The notes: generated from the letters alone by a model not told the origin. Numbered from the stretch's first letter, positions 20,917-30,200 are shown. The stretch is 64,000 bases of DNA from Campylobacter concisus (GCF_003049735.1 NZ_PIRM01000004.1:62001-126000), one strand, 5' to 3'. Made by a program: numbers and translations.

Positions 20917-21753
20917 TTGTCCAGCTTAACAGATATTGAAAAAAGATATTTAGAAACGCTTTTTGAAATGGATACTGGCTATGTTTTAGATTTTACTGAT
21001 CGGACTTTTTACGATTTTATACAAAATATCACTGGAATCGATATACATGCTATTAAATATAACATTTATGGAAGTTCCAAAGCAAAAAAATTAAGAGCCT
21101 TTTGGCAAACTGAAAGCGACGCAGTAAATGGAAGAGTATTAAAGAATTTATTGGAACGCTATAAATTTAATGTTGATAGCGGAAGGATTAAATTTAACAA
21201 AAAAATTTACAGTGAATGCATAAAAATCACCAATAGGCTTCTTGGTGTTCAAAATACTATAGATTCGGAAGATGAATTATTAAAGAAAAAATTTGATGAC
21301 ATTAATATTAAAGATTTATCTTTGGATTATGGACTAGAAAAGGTCTTGGAGTATAGAGTTACAGAGATAGATAAATGCTTGGGTATCGGTGCATATATGT
21401 CAGCAATTATACTATGTGGAAGTATCTTAGAATGTCTTTTGTTAAACTTTATGCTAAAAAATCCAAAACAATTTAATATATATAACGAATCTCCAAAAGA
21501 CAAAACTGGCAAAGTGAAACCTTTTCAGGATTGGAAACTAGCAGAAATGATAGATGTATCTGGCGGGATAGGGATTTTGTCTCAAGATACTAAAAAATTT
21601 TCACACGAATTAAGAAATTTTAGAAACTATATACATCCTATGGAACAGATGGCTAATAATTTTAAACCTGACGACCAAACGGCTAAAGTTGCTTTTCAGG
21701 TTTTAAAAATGGCTATTTTAGATTTAAAAAAGCAAAGAGATACGAAACTATAA
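20917..21753 (+). CDS. HEPN-like/abortive-infection-like orphan protein
   Basis: 278 aa from a TTG with AAAGG eight bases upstream. The first ~75 residues (EKRYLETLFEMDTGYVLDF, GSSKAKKLRAFW) resemble an N-terminal domain I associate with AbiJ-like and other defence or toxin proteins. The helical C-terminal half (SAIILCGSILECLLL, then RNFRNYIHP) has an R-x6-H pattern (Arg233, His240) like HEPN ribonucleases. The gene stands alone between nrdA and nrdD, flanked by a hairpin and a very AT-rich gap. Both domain assignments are from pattern recognition only. No antitoxin partner is visible. Confidence 0.6.
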   Translation: MSSLTDIEKRYLETLFEMDTGYVLDFTDRTFYDFIQNITGIDIHAIKYNIYGSSKAKKLRAFWQTESDAVNGRVLKNLLERYKFNVDSGRIKFNKKIYSECIKITNRLLGVQNTIDSEDELLKKKFDDINIKDLSLDYGLEKVLEYRVTEIDKCLGIGAYMSAIILCGSILECLLLNFMLKNPKQFNIYNESPKDKTGKVKPFQDWKLAEMIDVSGGIGILSQDTKKFSHELRNFRNYIHPMEQMANNFKPDDQTAKVAFQVLKMAILDLKKQRDTKL

Positions 21754-21993
21754 TAGTATTAGTTTAACCTAATTATTTTATAAAAAATAATTAATTTTTA
21801 AAATTAATGTAACAAATAATAATTTATATTATATACCCTTAATAAAGTAAATATATCATTTAAGAAAACTTTCCAAAATTTTATATTTTTTGATAAATAT
21901 TATTAAACAAAATAAAATAGTTATCTATTGTTTAAGCTTTCTTGTCCTATACTTTTAAACTTTATATTGAAAATTTAGAAGAAAGAGCGAGTA

Positions 21994-24096
21994 ATGCGTG
22001 AGATTTTGAAGAGAGATGGCACAAGACAAGAATTTGTAGCATATAAGATAGTAGATGCGATAAAAAAAGCATTTGCTAGCGAAAATTTAGCTTATGATGA
22101 GAAAGTTTTTACAAATGTTGTCCAAGATATCTTTCAAAAATCAAGCGCGATAACAGTCGAAGACATCCAAGATGCGATCGAAAAAGAGCTATTTAATAGT
22201 GGATATTTCGACGTTTTAAAGAGCTTTATGCTCTACCGCCACACGCATAAGCTTCAACGTGAGCAAATTTTAGGCCTAAATGACGATACGACTTACATAA
22301 ATTCAACTCAAACGATAAATGAGTATATAAATGGCACCGACTGGAGAATTTCTGCAAACTCAAACACAAGCTACTCAAACGCAGGACTCATCAACAACAC
22401 CGCTGGTAAAGTTATCGCAAACTACTGGCTAGACGCTGTTTATAGCAAAGAAGAGGGTCTAGCTCATAGAAATGGCGACTACCACATCCACGACCTTGAC
22501 TGCCTTACAGGATATTGTGCTGGCTGGAGCTTGCGAGCTTTGTTAAACGAGGGCTTTAACGGCGTTCGTGGCAGAGTTGAGAGTAAAGCGCCAAAGCATT
22601 TTAGAGAAGCGCTTTATCAAATGGCAAATTTCTTAGGAATTTTGCAAAGCGAGTGGGCTGGTGCTCAGGCGTTTTCTAGCTTTGACACCTACCTTGCGCC
22701 TTATGTTTTCAAAGATGATCTAAGTGACGCTGAGATCAAAAAGGCGATCACTAGCTTTATTTTTAACTTAAACGTTCCTGCACGCTGGGGACAAAGTCCA
22801 TTTACAAACGTAACTATCGACATCACTTGCCCAAGCGACCTAAGAGATCAGATCCCAACGAGCGATGATATACACCTCTTTACAAATGTAAAAGATGAGA
22901 AAATTTTGAAAAAAGCAAACGAGCGTGGCAGAAAAAATTTGATCGATATGACCTACAAGGACTTCGAGCCTGAAATGGCACGCATAGATAAGGCATTTTA
23001 TGAGGTTTTAACAGCTGGCGATAAGTGTTCACAGCCTTTTACATTTCCTATACCAACGGTAAATATCACAGAGGATTTTGACTGGGATAGCGAAGTGGCG
23101 GATGTACTCTTTGAAAATACCGCCAAAATGGGCTCAAGCTACTTTCAAAATTTTATCGGCTCACAATACACTTATGACGAAAATGGCAACAAGATAGAAA
23201 ACGAAAAAGCCTACAAACCAGGACATGTTCGCTCTATGTGCTGCCGCTTGCAGCTTGATCTAAGGGAGCTTTTAAAACGAGGTGGTGGTCTTTTTGGTAG
23301 TGCAGAGATGACAGGCTCTATCGGCGTTGTTACTATAAATTTAGCTCGCCTAGGATACAACTTCAAAGGCGATAAAGTCGCACTTTATAACAGGCTAAGC
23401 TATCTTTTGGAGCTTGCTAAATCGACACTTGAAAAGAAGCGTAAATTTATCCAAGAGATGTATGACAGAGGGCTTTATCCTTATACGGCTAGATATCTAA
23501 AGCACTTTAATAACCACTTTAGCACGATTGGTATAAATGGTATGAACGAACTTCTTAGAAATTTTACAAATGATAAGGAGAATATCTCAACAAAATTTGG
23601 ACGCGATTTTGCTATTGAGATGGTTGAGTTTTTGCGCGATAAGATAAGGACATTTCAAGAAGAGACTGGAAATTTATATAACCTTGAGGCGACTCCAGCT
23701 GAGGGCACGACATACCGCTTTGCCAAAGAGGATAAAAAGCGCTATCCAGACATCATCCAAGCAGGTGGTGGGGAGAATATTTACTACACAAACTCAACTC
23801 AGCTTCCAGCAAATTTTACAGATGATGCTTACGAGGCGCTTGATTTGCAAGATGATCTTCAGACTTCATACACTGGTGGTACAGTATTTCACCTTTATAT
23901 GAAAGAAAGGATCAGCTCACCTAAAGCTTGTAAGGAGCTTGTAAAGAGCATAATCTCAAATTATAAGCTTCCATATATCACGATAACGCCAGTATTTAGC
24001 GTTTGTTCAAAACATGGCTACATTGCTGGAGAGCATGAATTTTGTCCGCTTTGTGATGCAGAATTAATAGAAAAAGAGAAAAACAATTCCAAATAA
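21994..24096 (+). CDS. nrdD: anaerobic ribonucleoside-triphosphate reductase, main polypeptide
   Basis: 700 aa class III reductase. An ATP-cone (about 1-90) is followed by the catalytic barrel (NSNTSYSNAGLINNTAGK, RNGDYHIHDLD, MCCRLQLDL) and a zinc-type end CSKHGYIAGEHEFCPLCDAEL. The polypeptide stops before the glycyl-radical loop normally found at the extreme C-terminus of NrdD. That loop is in the next small gene. The protein makes dNTPs without oxygen, after activation by NrdG. Confidence 0.94.
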   Translation: MREILKRDGTRQEFVAYKIVDAIKKAFASENLAYDEKVFTNVVQDIFQKSSAITVEDIQDAIEKELFNSGYFDVLKSFMLYRHTHKLQREQILGLNDDTTYINSTQTINEYINGTDWRISANSNTSYSNAGLINNTAGKVIANYWLDAVYSKEEGLAHRNGDYHIHDLDCLTGYCAGWSLRALLNEGFNGVRGRVESKAPKHFREALYQMANFLGILQSEWAGAQAFSSFDTYLAPYVFKDDLSDAEIKKAITSFIFNLNVPARWGQSPFTNVTIDITCPSDLRDQIPTSDDIHLFTNVKDEKILKKANERGRKNLIDMTYKDFEPEMARIDKAFYEVLTAGDKCSQPFTFPIPTVNITEDFDWDSEVADVLFENTAKMGSSYFQNFIGSQYTYDENGNKIENEKAYKPGHVRSMCCRLQLDLRELLKRGGGLFGSAEMTGSIGVVTINLARLGYNFKGDKVALYNRLSYLLELAKSTLEKKRKFIQEMYDRGLYPYTARYLKHFNNHFSTIGINGMNELLRNFTNDKENISTKFGRDFAIEMVEFLRDKIRTFQEETGNLYNLEATPAEGTTYRFAKEDKKRYPDIIQAGGGENIYYTNSTQLPANFTDDAYEALDLQDDLQTSYTGGTVFHLYMKERISSPKACKELVKSIISNYKLPYITITPVFSVCSKHGYIAGEHEFCPLCDAELIEKEKNNSK

Positions 24097-24105
24097 GGAG
24101 AGGAA

Positions 24106-24276
24106 ATGACAGAAAAAGAAATTTTGGAAAAAGTACAAGATAAACGCACAAAATGCGTAGTCTATACTCGTGTTATGGGTTATCATCGCCCAGTTGAGAG
24201 CTTTAACCTTGGTAAAAAAGGTGAGCACAAAGAGCGTATTAAATTTGACGAATACGCAAGTTGCTGCAAAAGATAA
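24106..24276 (+). CDS. separate glycyl-radical domain protein of NrdD
   Basis: 56 aa, starting 9 bases after nrdD with AGGAGAGG as ribosome site. The core YTRVMGYHRPVESFNLGK matches the glycyl-radical region that ends ordinary NrdD proteins (RVxGY...FNxGK...R), with Gly25 as the likely radical residue. It ends in ASCCKR. It probably binds the NrdD core so that NrdG can install the radical on it. A terminator follows, before nrdG. Confidence 0.8.
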   Translation: MTEKEILEKVQDKRTKCVVYTRVMGYHRPVESFNLGKKGEHKERIKFDEYASCCKR

Positions 24277-24313
24277 TCACCGCAGCCAATAAAAATATAA
24301 AAAACTCAAATAA

Positions 24314-24339
24314 AAAAGGCACAATCTTCTGTGCCTTTT
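24314..24339 (+). terminator. rho-independent terminator after the nrdD pair
   Basis: Perfect 10-bp stem AAAAGGCACA/TGTGCCTTTT with a 6-base loop. It ends in a T-run and lies between the small radical-domain gene and nrdG. Confidence 0.8.
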
Positions 24340-24361
24340 AAATCTCAAAAGGTCCATAAAT

Positions 24362-25036
24362 TTGCATAAAGTCTTTAGTATAACGCCATTTACTACGCTT
24401 GATTATCCAGACAAAGTGGCTGCGGTAGTTTGGTTTGCAGGCTGTAATATGCGATGCGTGTATTGCTACAATATAGAAGTTGTAAATTCAAATGGCAATA
24501 TAGAAATGGCTGAGGTTTGTAACTTTTTAGATCGCCGCATAGGCAAGCTAAATGGCATCGTCTTTAGCGGTGGCGAATGCACAGCAAATCCTTTGTTTTT
24601 GAAGCTTGCAAGAGAGGTTAAGTCAAGAAATTTTTGCCTAAAGGTCGATACAAATGGCTCTCATATTGAGATTTTAAAAGAGGCGATAGGAGAAGGGCTG
24701 ATTGACTATGTTGCACTTGATTTTAAAGCGCCAAAAGATAAATTTACGGGCGTAACTGGCTCAAATTTATATGAAAAATTTATTAGCACACTAAAATATC
24801 TGCTTGAGATAAATTTCGATTTTGAAGTAAGAACAACCGTGCATGCAGATTTTTTAGATGAAGCAGATATTTCTTTGATGTCTGAAATTCTTTATGACCT
24901 TGGATATAGAGGCAATTATTATTTGCAAAAATTCCTTAGCACAGGTGAAAATTTTGGAAATTTAGTTGATGCTAAAAGTAGCTTTGATCTGAAAAAAATC
25001 ATCTCAAAACTTCCTATCAAACTAAGAAATTTTTAA
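24362..25036 (+). CDS. nrdG: anaerobic ribonucleoside-triphosphate reductase activating protein
   Basis: 224 aa radical SAM activase from a TTG with AAAGGT upstream. The cluster motif is CNMRCVYC (about residues 29-36), and the SAM-binding GGE is in FSGGECTANP. The early TTLDYPDK is typical of this activase group. It abstracts the glycine hydrogen in the NrdD radical domain. It lies just after nrdD and the separate glycine-loop gene but beyond a terminator, so it may be transcribed by readthrough or its own promoter. Confidence 0.9.
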   Translation: MHKVFSITPFTTLDYPDKVAAVVWFAGCNMRCVYCYNIEVVNSNGNIEMAEVCNFLDRRIGKLNGIVFSGGECTANPLFLKLAREVKSRNFCLKVDTNGSHIEILKEAIGEGLIDYVALDFKAPKDKFTGVTGSNLYEKFISTLKYLLEINFDFEVRTTVHADFLDEADISLMSEILYDLGYRGNYYLQKFLSTGENFGNLVDAKSSFDLKKIISKLPIKLRNF

Positions 25037-25080
25037 ATTTCTACTCATTATTTTTAACAAAAATTTTTGCTTTGCAAAAC

Positions 25081-25086
25081 TATAAT
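25081..25086 (+). promoter_or_regulatory. putative -10 box for the iron alcohol dehydrogenase
   Basis: TATAAT 24 bases before the ATG at 25111, preceded by an AT-rich stretch. AAGGAG follows as ribosome site. Confidence 0.5.
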
Positions 25087-25110
25087 CATTAAAACTAATA
25101 AGGAGAAACT

Positions 25111-26256
25111 ATGCAAAATTTCAGCTTTTTAAACCCTACTAAAATAGAATTCGGCAAAGATAAAGAGCAAAACATCGGCAAATATATGAAAGAATTTGGC
25201 GCAAAAAAGACGCTCATCATCTATGGCAGCGACAGGGTCATAAAAAATGGCCTTTTTGATGTCGCAGCAAAGAGCCTAAGTGCAAATGGCATCGAGTTTT
25301 GCAAGATCGGTGGTGTGAAGTCAAACCCAGTGCTAAGCAAGGTGAATGAGGCTATAAATTTAGCTAAAAAGCAAGGCGTCGATAGTGTGCTAGCCATAGG
25401 CGGTGGCTCGGTGCTTGATAGCGCCAAGGCTGTGGCTGCAGGAGTTAAATATAACGGCGACGTTTGGGACTTTTTTACTGGCAATTGCCCAAAAGAAGCG
25501 CTTATGATCTTTGATATCATAACGCTTGCTGCAACTGGCTCAGAGATGAACGGCGGCGCAGTCGTCACAAATGAAGCCACAAAAGAGAAATTTGCCATGC
25601 ATGGAGCATGTCTTTACCCAAAAGTATCGGTGGTAAATCCGCTTCTTCAAGCAAGCGTTAGCAAGGAGTACTTGGTCTATTCAGCCTCAGACATCATCGC
25701 TCACAGCATCGAGGGCTACTTTACGGCGAGCATTCAGCCTGAGATCATAAATTTATACATCGAAGCAAACATCAAAACCGTCATGAAAATGACTGAAATT
25801 TTACTAAAAGAGCCTGAAAACTATGGCGCTAGAGGCGAGTTTGCTTGGGCTGCGACGATGGCGCTAAATGGCCTAACTTACGTTGGCACGGCTGGCTACT
25901 CTTATCCAAACCACATGATTGAGCACGCCATAGGTGCGGTGGTTGATTGCGCGCACGGGGCTGGGCTAAGTGTGGTGATGCCAGCTTGGATGAAGTGGTA
26001 TAAGAGTAGAAATTTAGAGGCATTTAAGCGCTTTGGCAAAGAAATTTTTGGCGTAGATGACGCAGACGAGGCTATTAAAAAGCTAAAAGAGTGGTTTAGC
26101 AAGATTGGCACACCTACAAGCCTTATTGAAATCGGCGTTGATGAGACAAATTTAGACGAGATTATGGCTTTAGTTTATGACTACGCCAAGAGTAGGGGCT
26201 TGGAGCAAATTTATACAAAAGAGGCAATAAGTGAAATTTTTGCCTTAGCGAGATAG
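25111..26256 (+). CDS. iron-containing alcohol dehydrogenase (YqhD/BdhA-like)
   Basis: 381 aa group III dehydrogenase. The nucleotide-binding GGGSVLDSAKAVA is at about residues 91-103. Metal ligands come from the HSIEGYF, HMIEHAIG and CAHGAGLSVVMP region. It most resembles NADPH-dependent butanol/aldehyde reductases that detoxify aldehydes. It begins a run of four oxidoreductase or hydrolase genes reading in the same direction. The natural substrate cannot be read from the sequence. Confidence 0.88.
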   Translation: MQNFSFLNPTKIEFGKDKEQNIGKYMKEFGAKKTLIIYGSDRVIKNGLFDVAAKSLSANGIEFCKIGGVKSNPVLSKVNEAINLAKKQGVDSVLAIGGGSVLDSAKAVAAGVKYNGDVWDFFTGNCPKEALMIFDIITLAATGSEMNGGAVVTNEATKEKFAMHGACLYPKVSVVNPLLQASVSKEYLVYSASDIIAHSIEGYFTASIQPEIINLYIEANIKTVMKMTEILLKEPENYGARGEFAWAATMALNGLTYVGTAGYSYPNHMIEHAIGAVVDCAHGAGLSVVMPAWMKWYKSRNLEAFKRFGKEIFGVDDADEAIKKLKEWFSKIGTPTSLIEIGVDETNLDEIMALVYDYAKSRGLEQIYTKEAISEIFALAR

Positions 26257-26285
26257 AATTTATCTAAATTTTACAAAGGAAAGAT

Positions 26286-26927
26286 ATGAAAAAGATCGCC
26301 CTTATAGCTGGAGCTAGCGGTGCTGTGGGAAGTGAGATTTTAAAAAATTTATGTGAGAGTGAGCATTATAGTAAGGTTATCGCTCTTGCTAGGCACGAGC
26401 TAGAATTTACTCATGAAAAGCTTGAAGTAAAAGTAATAAATTTTGACGAGCTAAAAGATGAGGTGCCATTTATCGCTGATGACGTATTTTGCGCGCTTGG
26501 CACGACGATGAAAGCGGCAAAGCACAAAGAGCAGTTTTATAAAGTCGATGTGACCTATCCGCTAAATTTTGCCAAATTTGGCTTGGAGTGTGGGGCAAAA
26601 CGCTTTGTTTTACTCTCGGCTGCAGGTGCTAGCAGAAAGTCAGGCTCGTTTTACCTAAAGGCAAAAGGCCAAGCAGAAGCAAAGATAAAAGAGCTTGGAT
26701 ATAGCTCATTTCACGTCGTTAGGCTGCCACTTATCGAGGCTGAGAGAAAGGACTTTAGGCTTGGTGAGTATCTGGCGATAAAGGCGTTTAAATTTATCCC
26801 AAAAGGCTTTTTTGACGAGTATCGTCCGATGAGAGCGGCTGATATCGCTAAAGTGATCGTGCAAGTAGTGCAAGATGACCACAGCGAGGGTGTCAAAATT
26901 TATAGCCCTATGGAGTATGCTAAGTGA
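26286..26927 (+). CDS. NAD(P)-binding atypical SDR protein
   Basis: 213 aa. The nucleotide motif GASGAVGSEILKNL is at residues 9-22, followed by a short Rossmann fold without the canonical YxxxK. LSAAGASRKS and VRLPLIEAERKDFR resemble the HTATIP2/YbjT type of atypical short-chain dehydrogenase. AAAGGA precedes the ATG. The stop overlaps the next gene's GTG. A regulatory or redox role is possible; the substrate is unknown. Confidence 0.78.
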   Translation: MKKIALIAGASGAVGSEILKNLCESEHYSKVIALARHELEFTHEKLEVKVINFDELKDEVPFIADDVFCALGTTMKAAKHKEQFYKVDVTYPLNFAKFGLECGAKRFVLLSAAGASRKSGSFYLKAKGQAEAKIKELGYSSFHVVRLPLIEAERKDFRLGEYLAIKAFKFIPKGFFDEYRPMRAADIAKVIVQVVQDDHSEGVKIYSPMEYAK

Positions 26928-27694
26928 AAAGATACATCGCCATCACTGGAGCAAGCTCAGGCATAGGAGCGGCCGCGGCAAAGGCATTTGCAAGGCGCGG
27001 GGAGAATTTGATCCTTATTGCAAGGCGGGGCGAGCTTTTAGAAGAGCTAAAAGGCGAGATAGCTAAATTTGCAAATGTCGATATGATGATAGAGCTTTGC
27101 GATCTCTCAAAGCAAGAAAATGCCCTTTCTCTTTGGCGAAAATTAGAAAAATTTGAGCTAAAAGCGCTTATAAACAACGCTGGCTTTGGCGACTATAACA
27201 AGGTCGGCGAGCAAAATTTAGAAAAAATCACGCAGATGATAAATTTAAACATCATCTCACTTGTCACGCTCTCAACGCTCTTTACTAAAAAATATAAAGA
27301 CAAAGATACGCAGCTTATAAACATCTCCTCGATAGGCGGCTACAAGATCGTGCCAAACGCCGTCACGTACTGCGCTAGCAAATTTTTCGTAAGTGCCTTT
27401 AGTGAGGGGCTTTACCACGAGCTAGCACAGGACAAGCAGGCAAAGATGCAGGCTAAAGTGCTGGCCCCAGCTGCCACAAAAACAGAATTTGGCATGGTGG
27501 CAACCAGTAAAGAGAGCTACGACTACGACAAAGCGTTTAAAAAGTACCACACGAGCGAGCAGATGGCGGAGTTTTTGCTGCGACTTTATGATAGCCATTA
27601 CTGCGTTGGCTCGGTGGATAGAGATAGCTTTGAGTTTAGCCTAAGCAAGCCAAAATTTGACTACGCGATCAAATACGAGCCAAAAGATAACTAG
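26924..27694 (+). CDS. classical short-chain dehydrogenase/reductase
   Basis: 256 aa from a GTG overlapping the previous TGA. TGASSGIG is at about residues 7-14, NNAG follows strand 4, and the active site is Ser in NISSIGG with YCASK (Tyr and Lys). This is a classical NADP(H) enzyme of the YqjQ/Ydfg-like group. It is translationally coupled to the atypical SDR, suggesting they act together. Confidence 0.87.
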   Translation: MKRYIAITGASSGIGAAAAKAFARRGENLILIARRGELLEELKGEIAKFANVDMMIELCDLSKQENALSLWRKLEKFELKALINNAGFGDYNKVGEQNLEKITQMINLNIISLVTLSTLFTKKYKDKDTQLINISSIGGYKIVPNAVTYCASKFFVSAFSEGLYHELAQDKQAKMQAKVLAPAATKTEFGMVATSKESYDYDKAFKKYHTSEQMAEFLLRLYDSHYCVGSVDRDSFEFSLSKPKFDYAIKYEPKDN

Positions 27695-27702
27695 ACGCTA
27701 AA

Positions 27703-27725
27703 GCCTTGGTAGCCTACGCCAAGGC
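27703..27725 (+). terminator. possible hairpin between the SDR and tannase-like genes
   Basis: Seven-pair stem GCCTTGG/CCAAGGC with a 9-base loop. There is no clear T-tract. Confidence 0.35.
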
Positions 27726-27764
27726 CAGTAAAACAAAAAGTAGGACAAAATAAAAAGGCAGATC

Positions 27765-29201
27765 ATGAAATGCGTTAGAGTTGCTATTTTAGGGGTTTGT
27801 TTGGTAGGCGCTTGCTTTGGCGGCGAGCTTAAATTTGATGAAAAGAAATTTGAGCTAAAAAGCGTGCAAGTTGGCGAGAAGACGCTTAAATTTAGAGCTT
27901 ATGAAGGCATAGTCTATGTGACAAAGCCGGTTAGCGACTATCAGGTGCTAAATTTTTATGTGCCAGAGGGTAAATTTAGCGACCAAAAAGGGGCTATCTT
28001 TATGCCAAACGCGATCGGTGGCTACATGAGCGCAATGCCACCAAAGCCAGAAATCCAAAATGAAAAGCCAAATGCCACTCTTGAAGCGCTTCTTAGAGGC
28101 TACGTCGTGGCAAGCGTTGGCGCTAGGGGCAGGACGCTAAAAGATGGCGAGAAATTTATCGGCAAAGCGCCAGCTGCGATAGTCGATCTAAAAGCGGCCG
28201 TTAGATATCTTAAATTTAACGATAAATTTATGCCAGGCGACGCAAATAAGATCATCTCAAACGGCACTAGTGCAGGAGGCGCGATGTCAGTACTTCTTGG
28301 AGTAAGCGCAAAGGCAAAAGAGTATGAGCCATATCTTAAAGAGCTAGGCGCTGCAAATGCGGACGATCAAATTTATGCCGCTTCAGCCTACTGCCCTGTT
28401 ACAAATTTGGAGCATGAAGACGAGGCGTATGAGTGGATGTTTGGGGATTTGGATAAATTTGAAAGGATTGATTTTACAAGTCTTGACGCGAGCACTTTTA
28501 ACGACAGAGGCAAAAAGCCAAAGATGATCAAAGGCGAGCTAAATGCCACGCAAAAAGAGCTCTCGCGCGAGCTAAAGAGTAAATTCCCAGCCTATCTAAA
28601 CTCGCTAAATTTAAAAGACGCCAAAGGCCACGTGCTAAGCCTTGATGAAAACGGCGAGGGCAGCTTCAAAGAGTATATAAACACCCTTATTTCAAAGGCA
28701 TTTACTGCTACAAAAAGCAGCGACAAAAGTACTCTCACGCCTAAATTTATAACTCTTGATACGCAGGGCTGCTCGCTTGGATATACATTCAAATTTGAGG
28801 ACTTCATCGCCTCGCTAAAACGAGCCAAGGCGGTGGTTGCCTTTGACGGATTTGGGCTAGAAAATCCTGAAAACGACCTCTTTGGCGATAGCAAAACGCC
28901 TGCAAAGCACTTTACTAAATTTGCAAAAGAGCGAAGCGGCGGCGAGATGGCAGACGCTAGCGTCATAAAGATGATGAATGCGATGAACTACGCTAAAAAT
29001 AATGAAGCGGCGAAATTTTACCGCATAAGACAGGGCACAAACGACACCGACTTAGCCCTTGCCGTACCTGCTATGCTCGCGCTTTCGCTTAAAAATGCTG
29101 GCAAAGAGGTTGATTTTGAAGCGGTCTGGGGACAAGGACATGGCGGCGACTACGATTTAGACGAGCTTTTTGCTTGGATTAAAAGAGTGGTTGAGAAATA
29201 A
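27765..29201 (+). CDS. secreted subtype-B tannase-like alpha/beta hydrolase
   Basis: 478 aa with an N-terminal signal; LVGAC near residue 15 could be a lipobox. The nucleophile elbow is NGTSAGGAMS (about 165-174), with acid and histidine candidates in the NDTDLA and GQGHGGDYD regions near the end. The layout fits tannase/feruloyl esterase-like hydrolases that cleave plant phenolic esters, though bacterial homologues are often untested. The two genes that follow are frameshifted, so this cluster may be decaying. Confidence 0.75.
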   Translation: MKCVRVAILGVCLVGACFGGELKFDEKKFELKSVQVGEKTLKFRAYEGIVYVTKPVSDYQVLNFYVPEGKFSDQKGAIFMPNAIGGYMSAMPPKPEIQNEKPNATLEALLRGYVVASVGARGRTLKDGEKFIGKAPAAIVDLKAAVRYLKFNDKFMPGDANKIISNGTSAGGAMSVLLGVSAKAKEYEPYLKELGAANADDQIYAASAYCPVTNLEHEDEAYEWMFGDLDKFERIDFTSLDASTFNDRGKKPKMIKGELNATQKELSRELKSKFPAYLNSLNLKDAKGHVLSLDENGEGSFKEYINTLISKAFTATKSSDKSTLTPKFITLDTQGCSLGYTFKFEDFIASLKRAKAVVAFDGFGLENPENDLFGDSKTPAKHFTKFAKERSGGEMADASVIKMMNAMNYAKNNEAAKFYRIRQGTNDTDLALAVPAMLALSLKNAGKEVDFEAVWGQGHGGDYDLDELFAWIKRVVEK

Positions 29202-29213
29202 ATTTAAGGAAAT

Positions 29214-29898
29214 TTGATGATTAAAAAGCTATTTTTATTAGTATTTTCGGCAGCTTTTGCCTTTGGGGCGGAGGCGAAAGTGAGCTTATACGAGCTGCTT
29301 TCAACGCCAAATAACAAGAGCTTGCTGAGACAGCTTGGCAGGGAAAATATCCTTAGCTCAAAGAGTGAGCCAGGCACGCAGGCGATCTTTTTTATGAGCG
29401 CAAAGAGTAAGCCAGAGCTATTTTACGTGCTTGAGTTTTACGAGGACGAGGCGACTTATAAAAAGCATCTAAACTCGGCGCATTTTAAGAAATTTGCAAG
29501 TGCAAGTGCTGAAATTTTGGCTAGTAAAAAGGCTATTGGTGTAAAAAAGAGGGCTGCGTTTTCTAAAAATTTAACGCCAGAGAGGCTAAAAGATGCCTAC
29601 TTTCACATCACAAATTTAAGCCTTAAGGCAAAAAGCGATGCGAAATTTGAAAAGATCATCAAAAAATATATGCAAAAAAGCGTAGATGAGGGCGCTTACG
29701 CGCAGTTTGCCTTTAGTCAAAAGGACGCGGCAAACAAAATGGGTGCTGGTTGAAATTTACAAAGACGAAGCTAGCTTTGAGAGCTACCGCCACAGCGAAA
29801 ACTACAAAGCTTACGCCAAAGAGCGAGCTGTGCTAATAGACGAATTTGACGGCTTTGGTCTCAAAAACGAGACCTCATTTAGTAAGGTAAAATTTTAG
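29214..29898 (+). pseudogene. secreted ABM-type (antibiotic-biosynthesis monooxygenase-like) protein, frameshifted
   Basis: The first frame runs 29214-29753 and starts with a signal peptide. It then breaks at the A-run 29736-29739. Removing one A continues into the frame ending at 29898 (WVLVEIYKDEASFESYRHS...). Both halves carry the same repeat, FYEDEATYKKHLNSAHFKKF and IYKDEASFESYRHSENYKAY, a twin dimeric alpha-beta barrel/ABM arrangement. An intact gene would encode about 228 aa. A sequencing error is the alternative to a real mutation. Confidence 0.72.
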
Positions 29899-29906
29899 GA
29901 GATGTT

Positions 29907-30171
29907 ATGAAGAAAATTTCACTTTTTTGCGCACTAGCGCTTGTTAGCAGCACGGCTTTTGCCCTTGATAAGGCAGGATGTGAGAGTTTAAAAGATGTGA
30001 AAATTTTAAACAATGAGATGATAGATGCGCTGTGGAATGAAAAGGATAAAGAGCATGCTAGCTAAGAGTAAGACCTACGCTGGTAAGGAATTTTTGGTGT
30101 GTGCGTATCCAAAGGTGGCTACATACGTGGGTGGCGACACGAGCAAGGCTAGTAGCTTTGTTTGTAAATAA
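29907..30171 (+). pseudogene. small secreted protein gene broken by a 4-bp duplication
   Basis: An ATG at 29907 gives a signal peptide and then CESLKDVKILNNEM, stopping at 30065. The following frame up to 30171 continues with KSKTYAGKEFLVCAYPKV. The break lies in the tandem GCTAGCTA at 30057-30064. Removing one GCTA fuses the frames into about 86 residues with paired cysteines. It directly follows the frameshifted ABM gene. The family is unknown. Confidence 0.6.
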
Positions 30172-30200
30172 ATTTAAAGAAGTAAATTTAAGGAGAGAAA

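Noticed and set aside
29686..29898. Independent 70-aa gene
   Set aside because: It is the second half of the frameshifted ABM gene, as shown by the repeated motif, rather than a separate gene.
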